7,765 nt of DNA, from the NCBI GenBank assembly GCA_022839745.1, contig JALHJB010000036.1, forward strand, positions 1 to 7,765, written 5' to 3'. This DNA comes from Actinomycetes bacterium (GTDB lineage: Bacteria > Actinomycetota > Coriobacteriia > Anaerosomatales > Anaerosomataceae). Position numbers and translations under genes: made by a program. Within the stretch, counting starts at the first letter, position 1, and the number at the start of each line of letters is the position of its first letter. Below, piece after piece: positions 1 through 4,996 of this stretch. A model generated the notes under the pieces. It saw only the letters and a program-made list of their open reading frames with translations, was not told where the DNA came from and did no database searches.

Positions 1-1
1 C

Positions 2-76
2 CTCGTGATGCGGTACAACAAGACATGGAAGAGTCACTGGGACGTGAGAGCCCGCTCCTTGCCTGATGCGGCCTAG
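2..76 (+). CDS. C-terminal tail of an unrecognised gene (partial)
   Basis: An open frame enters from the left edge and ends at a TAG at 74-76, giving 24 residues that end in RARSLPDAA. I chose this frame because about four fifths of its codons end in G or C, as in the other genes here. The competing frame, which stops at 64-66, has fewer than half. The fragment is too short for a family call, and it could be chance. No obvious U-tailed hairpin follows it before the cold-shock promoter. Confidence 0.3.
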   Translation, partial: LVMRYNKTWKSHWDVRARSLPDAA

Positions 77-136
77 TCCCCAGATCGTGGGATGCTTCCA
101 TTCCTCGACATAGTGCGTGCTTTGTGATGCGGAACC

Positions 137-145
137 TGGTATACT
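137..145 (+). promoter_or_regulatory. Extended -10 promoter of the cold-shock gene
   Basis: The sequence TGG-TATACT (TG at 137-138, hexamer 140-145) matches the extended -10 consensus TGnTATAAT at all but one position. No good -35 hexamer lies 16-18 bp upstream, which is acceptable for an extended -10 promoter. The predicted transcript start near 152 gives a leader of about 105 nt before the csp start codon. Inferred from sequence match only. Confidence 0.5.
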
Positions 146-153
146 GCGCGTGC

Positions 154-240
154 GGGCCGCTAGGGCCCACAGGATCGCGGCGTGACAAACCGCTTTCGGA
201 AAAGCGGAGTCGCGCCGTTAGTTTTGCCCCGGAATGGGGC
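154..240 (+). promoter_or_regulatory. Structured 5' leader of the cold-shock gene (three stem-loops)
   Basis: Three consecutive hairpins fill the leader. The first pairs 154-158 with 164-168 (GGGCC/GGCCC). The second is long: 178-186 pairs with 209-217 (nine pairs, one G-U), then a small internal loop, then 190-196 pairs with 201-207 (CCGCTTT/AAAGCGG) around a CGGA loop. The third pairs 226-230 with 236-240 (GCCCC/GGGGC). TTAGTTTT follows the second stem, so it could also act as an attenuator or as a terminator for upstream transcription. The third stem ends eight bases before the Shine-Dalgarno GAGG (248-251). Long structured leaders that respond to temperature are known for E. coli cspA; a similar role here is inference. 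Confidence 0.6.
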
Positions 241-257
241 GAGGAATGAGGTTTGGA

Positions 258-461
258 ATGGCTGAAGGTACCGTTAAGTGGTTCAACCCGGACAAGGGCT
301 ATGGCTTCATCTCGCGTGAGGGTGGCGACGATCTGTTCGTTCACTTCTCCGAGATCCAGTCTGAGGGTTTCAAGACTCTCGACGAGGGCCAGAAGGTCAC
401 GTTCGACGAGGCCACCGGCAACAACGGCAAGAAGCAGGCGACCAACGTCCGCCCTGCCTAA
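258..461 (+). CDS. cspA: Cold-shock domain protein (CspA family)
   Basis: A 67-residue single-domain cold-shock protein that binds single-stranded RNA/DNA in the cytoplasm and acts as an RNA chaperone, by family knowledge. The whole protein is one OB-fold. It opens MAEGTVKWFNPDKGYGF and carries RNP1 (KGYGFI, residues 13-18) and RNP2 (LFVHF, residues 26-30), with the usual aromatic residues W8, F9, Y15, F17, F27, H29 and F30. Length is typical of the family. The start at 258 is chosen because GAGG at 248-251 sits six bases upstream and the protein then begins exactly where family members do. An in-frame ATG at 234 lies in a leader hairpin and would add a non-conserved octapeptide. The gene looks monocistronic, with its own promoter, structured leader and terminator. 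Whether it is cold-induced or constitutive cannot be told. Confidence 0.96.
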   Translation: MAEGTVKWFNPDKGYGFISREGGDDLFVHFSEIQSEGFKTLDEGQKVTFDEATGNNGKKQATNVRPA

Positions 462-475
462 ACAGCAGCGCGGCT

Positions 476-790
476 TCAGTTCGCACGGAAGAGCGGCCCC
501 CACGGGCCGCTCTTCTGCGTTTCAGCCGGAGTGTGCCTCTCGTCTCGTCCTGGCAACGGCACGAGGATCCGCCAGTCGGCATCCCCTACCGGATACGGAA
601 GTTCGAACATGCCGACCGGAATCGCCATGCCGATCTCGATGTCGCTCCACAGCTCGCGGTTCACATCGGGTCCCTCAACCAAGCCGTCGTCTTCCGGTAC
701 GCCGCCACGGGTGATGACTCCGATCACCTCATCGTTGAGCGCGAGGTACGTGACGTTTTCCGAGTACCAGGGGTTCGCAGCACCGGGCAT
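476..790 (-). CDS. Unrecognised 104-residue protein, convergent to the cold-shock gene
   Basis: I do not recognise this family. The minus-strand frame has G/C-rich third positions through its length and reads as a plausible acidic soluble protein. It begins MPGAANPWYSENVTYLALND, has a mid-section with EVIGVITRGG, and an aromatic-proline segment (FELPYPVGDADWRILVPLP, residues 62-80). There is no signal peptide, membrane segment or clear catalytic motif. The start at 790 is chosen because codon bias drops upstream of it; only a modest GGAAG precedes it, close to the ATG. In-frame ATGs at 880 and 994 would run into the ars operator and arsR. Its last dozen codons contain the inverted repeat that terminates the convergent cold-shock gene, 14 bases separating the two stop codons. 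It may share the regulatory region with arsR, but I see no clear promoter for it. Confidence 0.6.
   Translation of the reverse strand: MPGAANPWYSENVTYLALNDEVIGVITRGGVPEDDGLVEGPDVNRELWSDIEIGMAIPVGMFELPYPVGDADWRILVPLPGRDERHTPAETQKSGPWGPLFRAN
488..515 (+). terminator. Terminator of the cold-shock gene
   Basis: A perfect 12-bp stem pairs 488-499 with 504-515 around a CCAC loop, with arms GAAGAGCGGCCC and GGGCCGCTCTTC. It begins 26 bases after the csp stop codon and is followed by TGCGTTT, a short U-containing tail. The same bases encode residues 93-101 of the opposite-strand ORF, so the repeat does double duty. Being symmetrical, it could hinder transcription in both directions. Confidence 0.75.
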
Positions 791-847
791 GTCTTCCGTC
801 CGAGCAGCATCGCCCTTCGCACTATGGGGTCTCCTCCCGCCCGGCGG

Positions 848-890
848 TTGACAGCGGCTATGGTCATATCTATCGTTCATCGACGATAGA
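848..890 (+). promoter_or_regulatory. ars promoter with overlapping ArsR-type operator
   Basis: A perfect -35 TTGACA (848-853) and a -10 TATCGT (871-876) are separated by 17 bp. A perfect inverted repeat, TCTATCGT-N6-ACGATAGA (869-890), covers the -10 and the expected transcript start near 882-884. This is the usual arrangement for ArsR/SmtB repressors, which bind dyads over promoters and release when metalloid binds. The arsR start codon lies 27 bp downstream. Repression by the ArsR encoded next is inferred from position and symmetry. Confidence 0.8.
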
Positions 891-917
891 CGATGATGCC
901 CGTACCGGGGAGGTCCT

Positions 918-1226
918 GTGGACGACGATCGAATCGCACTGGTGGCCAGAGCGCTCGGCCATCCCGCTCGGGTGCGGATCCTTCGCCTGCTCACCGCTCA
1001 GGAGTCCTGCATGGGCGGGGAGATCTTCTGCCAGCTCCCGCTCGCGCAGTCGACCGTCTCCCAGCACCTTCGCATCCTGAAGGAGGCGGGGATCGTGCAC
1101 GCTACTCCGCACGGCACGAGCATGGTGTACTGCATCGCCGAAGGACCGCTGTCAGAACTGGCGCAGGCCGTGGAAGGCCTCGCCACCGAGCGGCCGCTCT
1201 GCGCCGCACGAGAGGAGTCGGAATGA
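918..1226 (+). CDS. arsR: ArsR/SmtB-family arsenite-responsive repressor
   Basis: A 102-residue winged-helix transcriptional repressor, first gene of the arsenic operon. Residues 6-27 form the first helices (ALGHPARVRILRLL), typical of ArsR proteins. The recognition helix is at about 42-58 (LAQSTVSQHLRILKEAG). The wing follows near 60-75. Four cysteines are seen: C31 and C38 flank the helix before the HTH, C72 is in the wing, and C95 is near the C-terminus. C31 and C38 lie close to where E. coli ArsR keeps its As(III)-binding cysteines, though the CxCxxC spacing is not preserved. GTG at 918 is the start; GGGGAGG (907-913) is four bases upstream. The stop overlaps the acr3 start by four bases (ATGA), indicating translational coupling. 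It is expected to repress its own operon via the dyad at 869-890 and to let go on binding As(III) or Sb(III). Confidence 0.92.
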   Translation: MDDDRIALVARALGHPARVRILRLLTAQESCMGGEIFCQLPLAQSTVSQHLRILKEAGIVHATPHGTSMVYCIAEGPLSELAQAVEGLATERPLCAAREESE

Positions 1227-2338
1227 GCTCATCGTCCGCGAAGCGCATGAGCGTGTTCGAGCGCTACCTCACGCTCTGGGTCGCTCTCTGTATCGCCGCA
1301 GGTACGTTCATCGGCAGCCGCTGGCCGGGTCTGGCCGAGTTCTTCGACCAGTTCACCGTGGCGCAGATCTCGATTCCCGTGGCGGTGCTGATCTGGTTGA
1401 TGATCTATCCGATGATGCTCAAGGTCGACTTCGCGTCGATCAAGCGTGTTGGCGAACGCAAGCAGGGTCTTGTCGTCACCACGGTCGTGAACTGGCTCAT
1501 CAAACCGTTCACGATGTTCGGCATCGCCTGGCTGTTCTTCAACGTCATCTTCAAGGACCTGATCACCCCCGACCTCGCACAGCAGTACCTCGCTGGAGCG
1601 GTCTTGCTGGGTGCGGCGCCGTGCACCGCGATGGTCTTCGTGTGGTCGTACCTTGCCGACGGCGATCCCGCATACACGTTGGTACAGGTGGCCGTGAACG
1701 ACCTGATCATGCTCGTGGCGTTCGTGCCGATCGTCTCCCTGCTCCTGGGCGTGAGCGGCGTGCCCGTACCGTGGGATACCCTCGCGCTCTCCGTGGTCCT
1801 CTTCGTGGTCGTCCCGCTTGTGGCGGGCTGGTTGACCCGGCACACGCTGGTGAAGAGCCGCGGCGAGCAGTGGTTCAACGAGTCGTTCGTGCCGAAGTTC
1901 GGTCCCATCACTATCGTGGCGCTGCTCGCAACGCTTGTGCTGATCTTCATCTTCCAGGGTGAGACCATCGTGAACAATCCGCTCCACATCCTGCTGATCG
2001 CCGTGCCGCTCTCGATCCAGACGTTCCTGACCTTCGGTATCGCGTACGGCTGGGCGTACTGGTGGCGGCTGGAACACCCGGTGGCGGCGCCGGCAGGTTT
2101 CATCGGCGCGTCCAACTTCTTCGAGCTTGCCGTCGCCGTTGCTATCGCGCTGTATGGGCTCACATCAGGTGCTGCGCTCGCTACCGTCGTGGGCGTGCTT
2201 GTGGAGGTGCCGCTGATGCTCTCGCTGGTGTGGATCGCAAAGCGGACCAGGGATCGCGTATGTGCACGGCACGAATGCGCCCTGCCGAGGGTGGCCGCAA
2301 CGGTGGCGCCTGTGACGCCCGGACAGGAGGGGAGCTGA
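1223..2338 (+). CDS. acr3: Acr3-type arsenite efflux permease
   Basis: A 371-residue integral membrane protein that exports arsenite across the cytoplasmic membrane using the proton-motive force, in the Acr3 branch of the bile/arsenite/riboflavin transporter superfamily. About ten hydrophobic segments are visible, from VALCIAAGTFIG (20-31) to VLVEVPLMLSLVW (325-337). The two family hallmarks are present: the conserved cysteine in GAAPCTAMVFVW (C134) and the conserved glutamate in GASNFFELAVAVAIA (E301). IYPMMLKVDF (61-70) and WLIKPFTMF (91-99) are further typical blocks. The start is the ATG that overlaps the arsR stop; GAGAGGAG lies just upstream. The frame is open farther upstream inside arsR, but that is not part of the protein. 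The C-terminal tail (about 341-371) is polar and contains C347 and C352 with a histidine between, which is unusual. No arsA or arsC is seen in the window. Confidence 0.95.
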   Translation: MSSSSAKRMSVFERYLTLWVALCIAAGTFIGSRWPGLAEFFDQFTVAQISIPVAVLIWLMIYPMMLKVDFASIKRVGERKQGLVVTTVVNWLIKPFTMFGIAWLFFNVIFKDLITPDLAQQYLAGAVLLGAAPCTAMVFVWSYLADGDPAYTLVQVAVNDLIMLVAFVPIVSLLLGVSGVPVPWDTLALSVVLFVVVPLVAGWLTRHTLVKSRGEQWFNESFVPKFGPITIVALLATLVLIFIFQGETIVNNPLHILLIAVPLSIQTFLTFGIAYGWAYWWRLEHPVAAPAGFIGASNFFELAVAVAIALYGLTSGAALATVVGVLVEVPLMLSLVWIAKRTRDRVCARHECALPRVAATVAPVTPGQEGS

Positions 2339-2339
2339 C

Positions 2340-3071
2340 ATGCGTCAGATTGCGCTTTACTCGGACATACACGCCAACGCGCCGGCGCTCGAGGCGGTTC
2401 TGGCCGACATCGTGTGCGCGGGGATCGCCGAGCGGTACTGCCTCGGCGACCTGGTGGGCTACGGCGCCGATTCCTCTGGCGTGATCGATTGCGTGCGTGC
2501 CACGGGCGATCCGGTGATCCGGGGCAACTACGACGACGGGGTGGGGAAGCGTCTGGGCAGCTGCGGCTGTTACTACCCCACGGAGGAGGACAAGGCGATG
2601 GGCGCCGAGAGTTACGCGCGTACCGACGCGGCGCTCGACGACGCCGAGCACGACTACCTCGCGGCGCTGCCGGATGACATCCGGCTCGATGTCGAGGGGG
2701 CCCGCGTGCTGCTGTGCCATGGCAGCCCCCGGCGCATCAACGAGTACCTGATGCCCGATCGCTCCGACAGCAACCTCGCAAAGCTTGCCGACATCGGTGA
2801 GGCCGACGTTGTATGCGTGGGGCACGTGCACATCCCGTATCACCGGGTGCTGACGGCACCTGACGGCCGTGCCGTGCATTACGTGAACGATGGCTCGGTG
2901 GGCAAGCCTAAGGACGGCGACCCCCGTCCGTGTTGGGCGGAGCTCGTCTTCGGCACCAAGGCCGAGGTCAACGAGCGGTGTGAGGGCGACGCCGCCGCTG
3001 GGCCCGTGGGCGCACCGGGCGAGGCCGAGCGCGTGTGGCTCGGCGTGATCTTCCACCGGCCAGAGATGTAG
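2340..3071 (+). CDS. Calcineurin-like metallophosphoesterase in the ars operon
   Basis: A 243-residue cytoplasmic binuclear-metal phosphoesterase of the YfcE/MJ0936-like group. The metal-binding blocks occur in order: DIH (D9, H11), GDLVGYG (D37), GNYD (N63, D65), CHGSP (H127) and GHVH (H162, H164). They are followed by the family-typical GSVGKPKDGDPR stretch (185-196). Every catalytic position expected is present, so it should be active, probably on a phosphodiester or phosphomonoester; the substrate cannot be read from sequence. The ATG follows the acr3 stop by one base and AGGAGGGGAG (2325-2334) provides the ribosome binding site, so it is co-transcribed with arsR-acr3. A strong terminator follows directly. 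It is cysteine-rich (C26, C34, C51, C75, C77, C126, C159, C198). Its place suggests a role in arsenic stress, but that is inference; it is not an arsenate reductase. Confidence 0.9.
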   Translation: MRQIALYSDIHANAPALEAVLADIVCAGIAERYCLGDLVGYGADSSGVIDCVRATGDPVIRGNYDDGVGKRLGSCGCYYPTEEDKAMGAESYARTDAALDDAEHDYLAALPDDIRLDVEGARVLLCHGSPRRINEYLMPDRSDSNLAKLADIGEADVVCVGHVHIPYHRVLTAPDGRAVHYVNDGSVGKPKDGDPRPCWAELVFGTKAEVNERCEGDAAAGPVGAPGEAERVWLGVIFHRPEM

Positions 3072-3080
3072 TCCTTTCAG

Positions 3081-3120
3081 ACACGGAGCCCTGCGGCATG
3101 CCGCAGGGCTCCGTGTGTTT
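3081..3120 (+). terminator. Strong terminator ending the ars operon
   Basis: Bases 3081-3116 are a perfect palindrome with 18-base arms. As RNA it forms a 16-bp stem (ACACGGAGCCCTGCGG and its complement) around a CATG loop, followed by GTTTCG. It starts nine bases after the phosphoesterase stop. It lies between two convergent genes, 24 bases past the nrfA stop. The minus-strand side lacks a U-run, so it suits the ars operon best, though it may block both directions. Confidence 0.85.
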
Positions 3121-3140
3121 CGTGGTCGGTACAGGGTCTC

Positions 3141-4637
3141 CTACTCGAGGATCGCCGCCAGGCTCCGGGGCCAGGTCTTCTGCGCCTGCCCGGATGGATC
3201 AGGCAGATAGTGCGCCTTCACAAAGCCCTTCTTGTGGACGCCGCGGTCATCGAGGTACTTCGAGAGCTCCAGTGGCACCTCGGCGGGCACATCCACTCCC
3301 TTGCTCGCGAGAAGCTCGCGCAGGATGGCAGTTGCCGCGTCCGCCTCGGTCTGGGCGTCCTTCAGGATCCGCTGGCCTTCAGCGGGATTGTGGAAGCCGA
3401 GCGAGTTCTCGGCACCCATCCACACCGTGCGGTAGAAGGCTTGCGTGTAGTGGCCGATCGCCTCGTCGTACTTCGGCTTGATGTCCGCCGCGCTGGTCTC
3501 GAGCGAGGCGTTGGTCAGCTCGATCAGCTTTGCCGCGGTGGCGGTCTTGTAGCCCGCGTTGATGAACAGTGCGGCGTTGGCGTCCTGGATCGCGAACACC
3601 CTGGCGCGGAGCTCCTCGGCGGAGTCGTAATGGCAGCGCTTGCAGGTGACCATGTCGGTCTTGAGCGGGCTCATGAGGTTGTGGTCGGAGACCGTCTCGT
3701 TGTTGACTCTGATGTCCGGCATGTGGCAGTCGTTGCACGCCATGCCCACGTTCATGTGGGGTGAGCCGGCACTGTAGAACTCGATGTCGGGGTGGCGGAT
3801 GAACCCGAGCTTGAGGCCGGTGACCTCCTGCGTCCATTCGAGGCGGGCCGGGTCGTTCACGAGCGTGTCGATCACGTTCTCCACGGTGACAGCGCCCCAC
3901 TCGCTGCCCTCCCAGGGGAAGTCCACGTCCACCGATGCGCCGTCTTCTTTCATCACAGAGTAGGTGCAGTGGCACTGGCCGCACACCATCAATCGCTGCT
4001 GTTGCGTGGAGAGCGCGCCGGGATCCAGCCCGACCTCCGTGAGCGCGGCATCCACCGTCCAGCGGCGCGTCTGCAGTTCCATGGTCTCGTTGTCGTGACA
4101 GTCGATGCAGGCGGCGCCAAGCTCCCGGTGCTCTTCGGGCAGCATGCCGATCGCCTCGTCATACGTGGCGCCGAACAGCGCGTCCTTGTCCTCCGTGTTG
4201 AGGTCCTCGGCGTATGGGCTTTTGCAGGTGAGGCATGCGCCACCGGCCTTCACGCGCGAGGGGTCGGCCTCGCCCTGGTCGATCACCATGTAGTAGTGAC
4301 CGCGTGGTTCCTGGTAGTCGATGCCGAATCCCCAGCCCTTGAAGAGCAGTGGCATGAACGGGTACTCGGACAGCTTGTCGTACATCTGCCCATCGTCGAA
4401 GCCGCGCTTGTACCTGCTCTTGCCGGCGGGCCGAGGATCGGCCGTGTCGAGCCAGGTCTGGTAGACCGCGGGATACTTCTCACCCCACACAGCAGGGTCG
4501 TGCTCGCCGGCGGGCGCCGCGGGCTCAGGCACGGGCTTCTCGCCGACCATGCCGCAGCCGCCGAGTGCGGCGGCAAGGAGCAGGCCGACGGCGAGCGTGG
4601 CTGCCCCTGCAATGCGTGTTCGTGCGGATGTGAGCAC
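3141..4637 (-). CDS. nrfA: Ammonia-forming cytochrome c nitrite reductase (NrfA), lipoprotein type
   Basis: A 498-residue pentaheme enzyme that reduces nitrite to ammonium with six electrons, outside the cytoplasmic membrane. The catalytic heme motif is CLTCK (135-139), the lysine-ligated site unique to NrfA. Four CxxCH motifs follow at 177-181, 219-223, 301-305 and 332-336. Active-site candidates are R112 (PRGHYY), Y226 (CHCTY) and H282 (IRHPDIEF). The N-terminus has basic residues, a hydrophobic run (9-25) and a lipobox LGGC (C28), so it should be a membrane-anchored lipoprotein. The start is GTG at 4637, set by GGGGAGG five bases upstream; the frame stays open into the tRNA-Phe gene, which cannot be coding for this protein. 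No nrfH or other redox partner gene is adjacent. Three calcium-ligand positions known from E. coli NrfA are changed (T225, F279, R281). It is convergent with the ars operon and probably monocistronic. Confidence 0.95.
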   Translation of the reverse strand: MLTSARTRIAGAATLAVGLLLAAALGGCGMVGEKPVPEPAAPAGEHDPAVWGEKYPAVYQTWLDTADPRPAGKSRYKRGFDDGQMYDKLSEYPFMPLLFKGWGFGIDYQEPRGHYYMVIDQGEADPSRVKAGGACLTCKSPYAEDLNTEDKDALFGATYDEAIGMLPEEHRELGAACIDCHDNETMELQTRRWTVDAALTEVGLDPGALSTQQQRLMVCGQCHCTYSVMKEDGASVDVDFPWEGSEWGAVTVENVIDTLVNDPARLEWTQEVTGLKLGFIRHPDIEFYSAGSPHMNVGMACNDCHMPDIRVNNETVSDHNLMSPLKTDMVTCKRCHYDSAEELRARVFAIQDANAALFINAGYKTATAAKLIELTNASLETSAADIKPKYDEAIGHYTQAFYRTVWMGAENSLGFHNPAEGQRILKDAQTEADAATAILRELLASKGVDVPAEVPLELSKYLDDRGVHKKGFVKAHYLPDPSGQAQKTWPRSLAAILE

Positions 4638-4642
4638 AGCTA

Positions 4643-4649
4643 CCTCCCC
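4643..4649 (-). promoter_or_regulatory. Ribosome binding site that fixes the nrfA start
   Basis: On the minus strand GGGGAGG is followed by TAGCT and then GTG (4637-4635). This near-perfect Shine-Dalgarno sits at ideal spacing and selects the GTG over upstream in-frame codons. The resulting protein starts with a normal lipoprotein signal peptide. Confidence 0.8.
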
Positions 4650-4699
4650 ATATCCGTGCGCGGTACGTGCCGGCATGCAGCGCGAACGACTCTGAACCA

Positions 4700-4728
4700 A
4701 GTGTACCCGCTCGGTATGACAGCCGGCA
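4700..4728 (-). promoter_or_regulatory. Candidate nrfA promoter
   Basis: On the minus strand TACACT (4705-4700) resembles a -10 box and would start a transcript of about 56 nt before the nrfA GTG. The hexamer 17 bp upstream (TGCCGG, 4728-4723) is a poor -35, so an activator may be needed, as is usual for nitrite reductase genes. I see no convincing FNR- or NsrR-like dyad nearby. Confidence 0.3.
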
Positions 4729-4776
4729 GCACTCTCGCGAAGTGCGCTGGCTGAACCACTGGACGGGGCCCCGGAG

Positions 4777-4805
4777 TTGCGCTCGGCCGCATCGTTGGGT
4801 ACTCT
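4777..4805 (+). promoter_or_regulatory. Promoter of the tRNA-Phe gene
   Basis: TTGCGC (4777-4782) and TACTCT (4800-4805) are exactly 17 bp apart. The predicted transcript start is around 4812, a few bases before the mature tRNA 5' end at 4820. Each hexamer matches consensus at half its positions, but the spacing and placement are right. Confidence 0.5.
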
Positions 4806-4819
4806 CTTGCAGCACACCT

Positions 4820-4895
4820 GGCCAGGTAGCTCAGTTGGTAGAGCAGCGGATTGAAAATCCGCGTGTCGGCGGTTCAAGTCCGTCTCTGGCCACCA
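4820..4895 (+). tRNA. tRNA-Phe (anticodon GAA)
   Basis: A complete 76-nt tRNA. The acceptor stem pairs GGCCAGG (4820-4826) with TCTGGCC (4885-4891), including one G-U, then discriminator A and an encoded CCA (4893-4895). The D arm is GCTC-AGTTGGTA-GAGC. The anticodon arm is GCGGA-TTGAAAA-TCCGC with GAA at 4853-4855. The variable loop has five bases. The T arm is GGCGG-TTCAAGT-CCGTC. All stems close without mismatches apart from G-U pairs. It stands alone, transcribed divergently from nrfA and followed by its own terminator. Isolated tRNA genes can serve as integration sites, but I see no integrase or repeated 3' end here. Confidence 0.97.
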
Positions 4896-4907
4896 TAGAT
4901 GACTCTG

Positions 4908-4934
4908 ACGACTGGCCCTCAGTGGGCCGGTCGT
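4908..4934 (+). terminator. Terminator after tRNA-Phe
   Basis: An 11-bp stem pairs 4908-4918 (ACGACTGGCCC) with 4924-4934 (GGGCCGGTCGT), one pair being G-U, around a TCAGT loop. It is followed by TGTGTAT. It begins 13 bases after the tRNA CCA end, as expected for termination of the precursor. Confidence 0.75.
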
Positions 4935-4996
4935 TGTGTATCGACCCCGCGTGATGCAGGCACGAGGACATCCCGGCGCGTAGCCCTAAGTGCACC

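Noticed and set aside
6..132. Three copies of TGATGCGG (6-13, 64-71, 125-132), roughly 60 bp apart
   Set aside because: The unit is only eight bases, the intervals differ (58 and 61 bp), and flanks are unrelated. It is not a CRISPR array or clear iteron set; probably chance.
234..257. Earlier ATG for the cold-shock protein
   Set aside because: It lies in the loop of a leader hairpin, has no Shine-Dalgarno, and adds residues not seen in the family. The ATG at 258 has GAGG at correct spacing.
791..994. Longer starts for the minus-strand 104-residue ORF (880 and 994)
   Set aside because: Codon bias fades upstream of 790 and these starts would lie in the ars operator or within arsR.
893..1222. 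N-terminal extension of the acr3 reading frame, running through arsR
   Set aside because: The extension is arginine- and proline-rich shadow sequence of arsR in another frame. Acr3 family proteins begin just after the ATG at 1223, which overlaps the arsR stop as in many coupled operons.
2181..3056. Large minus-strand open frame opposite the metallophosphoesterase
   Set aside because: It is the antisense shadow of a gene with full catalytic motifs; its translation is histidine-, valine- and arginine-rich with no recognisable domain.
3792..4754. Plus-strand open frame opposite nrfA
   Set aside because: Antisense shadow of the pentaheme protein; no domain or ribosome binding site supports it.
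4638..4877. Upstream extension of the nrfA frame
   Set aside because: It would cross the tRNA-Phe gene and bury the lipoprotein signal inside the protein. The GTG at 4637 has a near-ideal ribosome binding site.
4820..4895. tRNA-Phe as an attachment site for an integrated element
   Set aside because: No integrase gene, no duplicated tRNA 3' end and no foreign cargo between here and the window's end.
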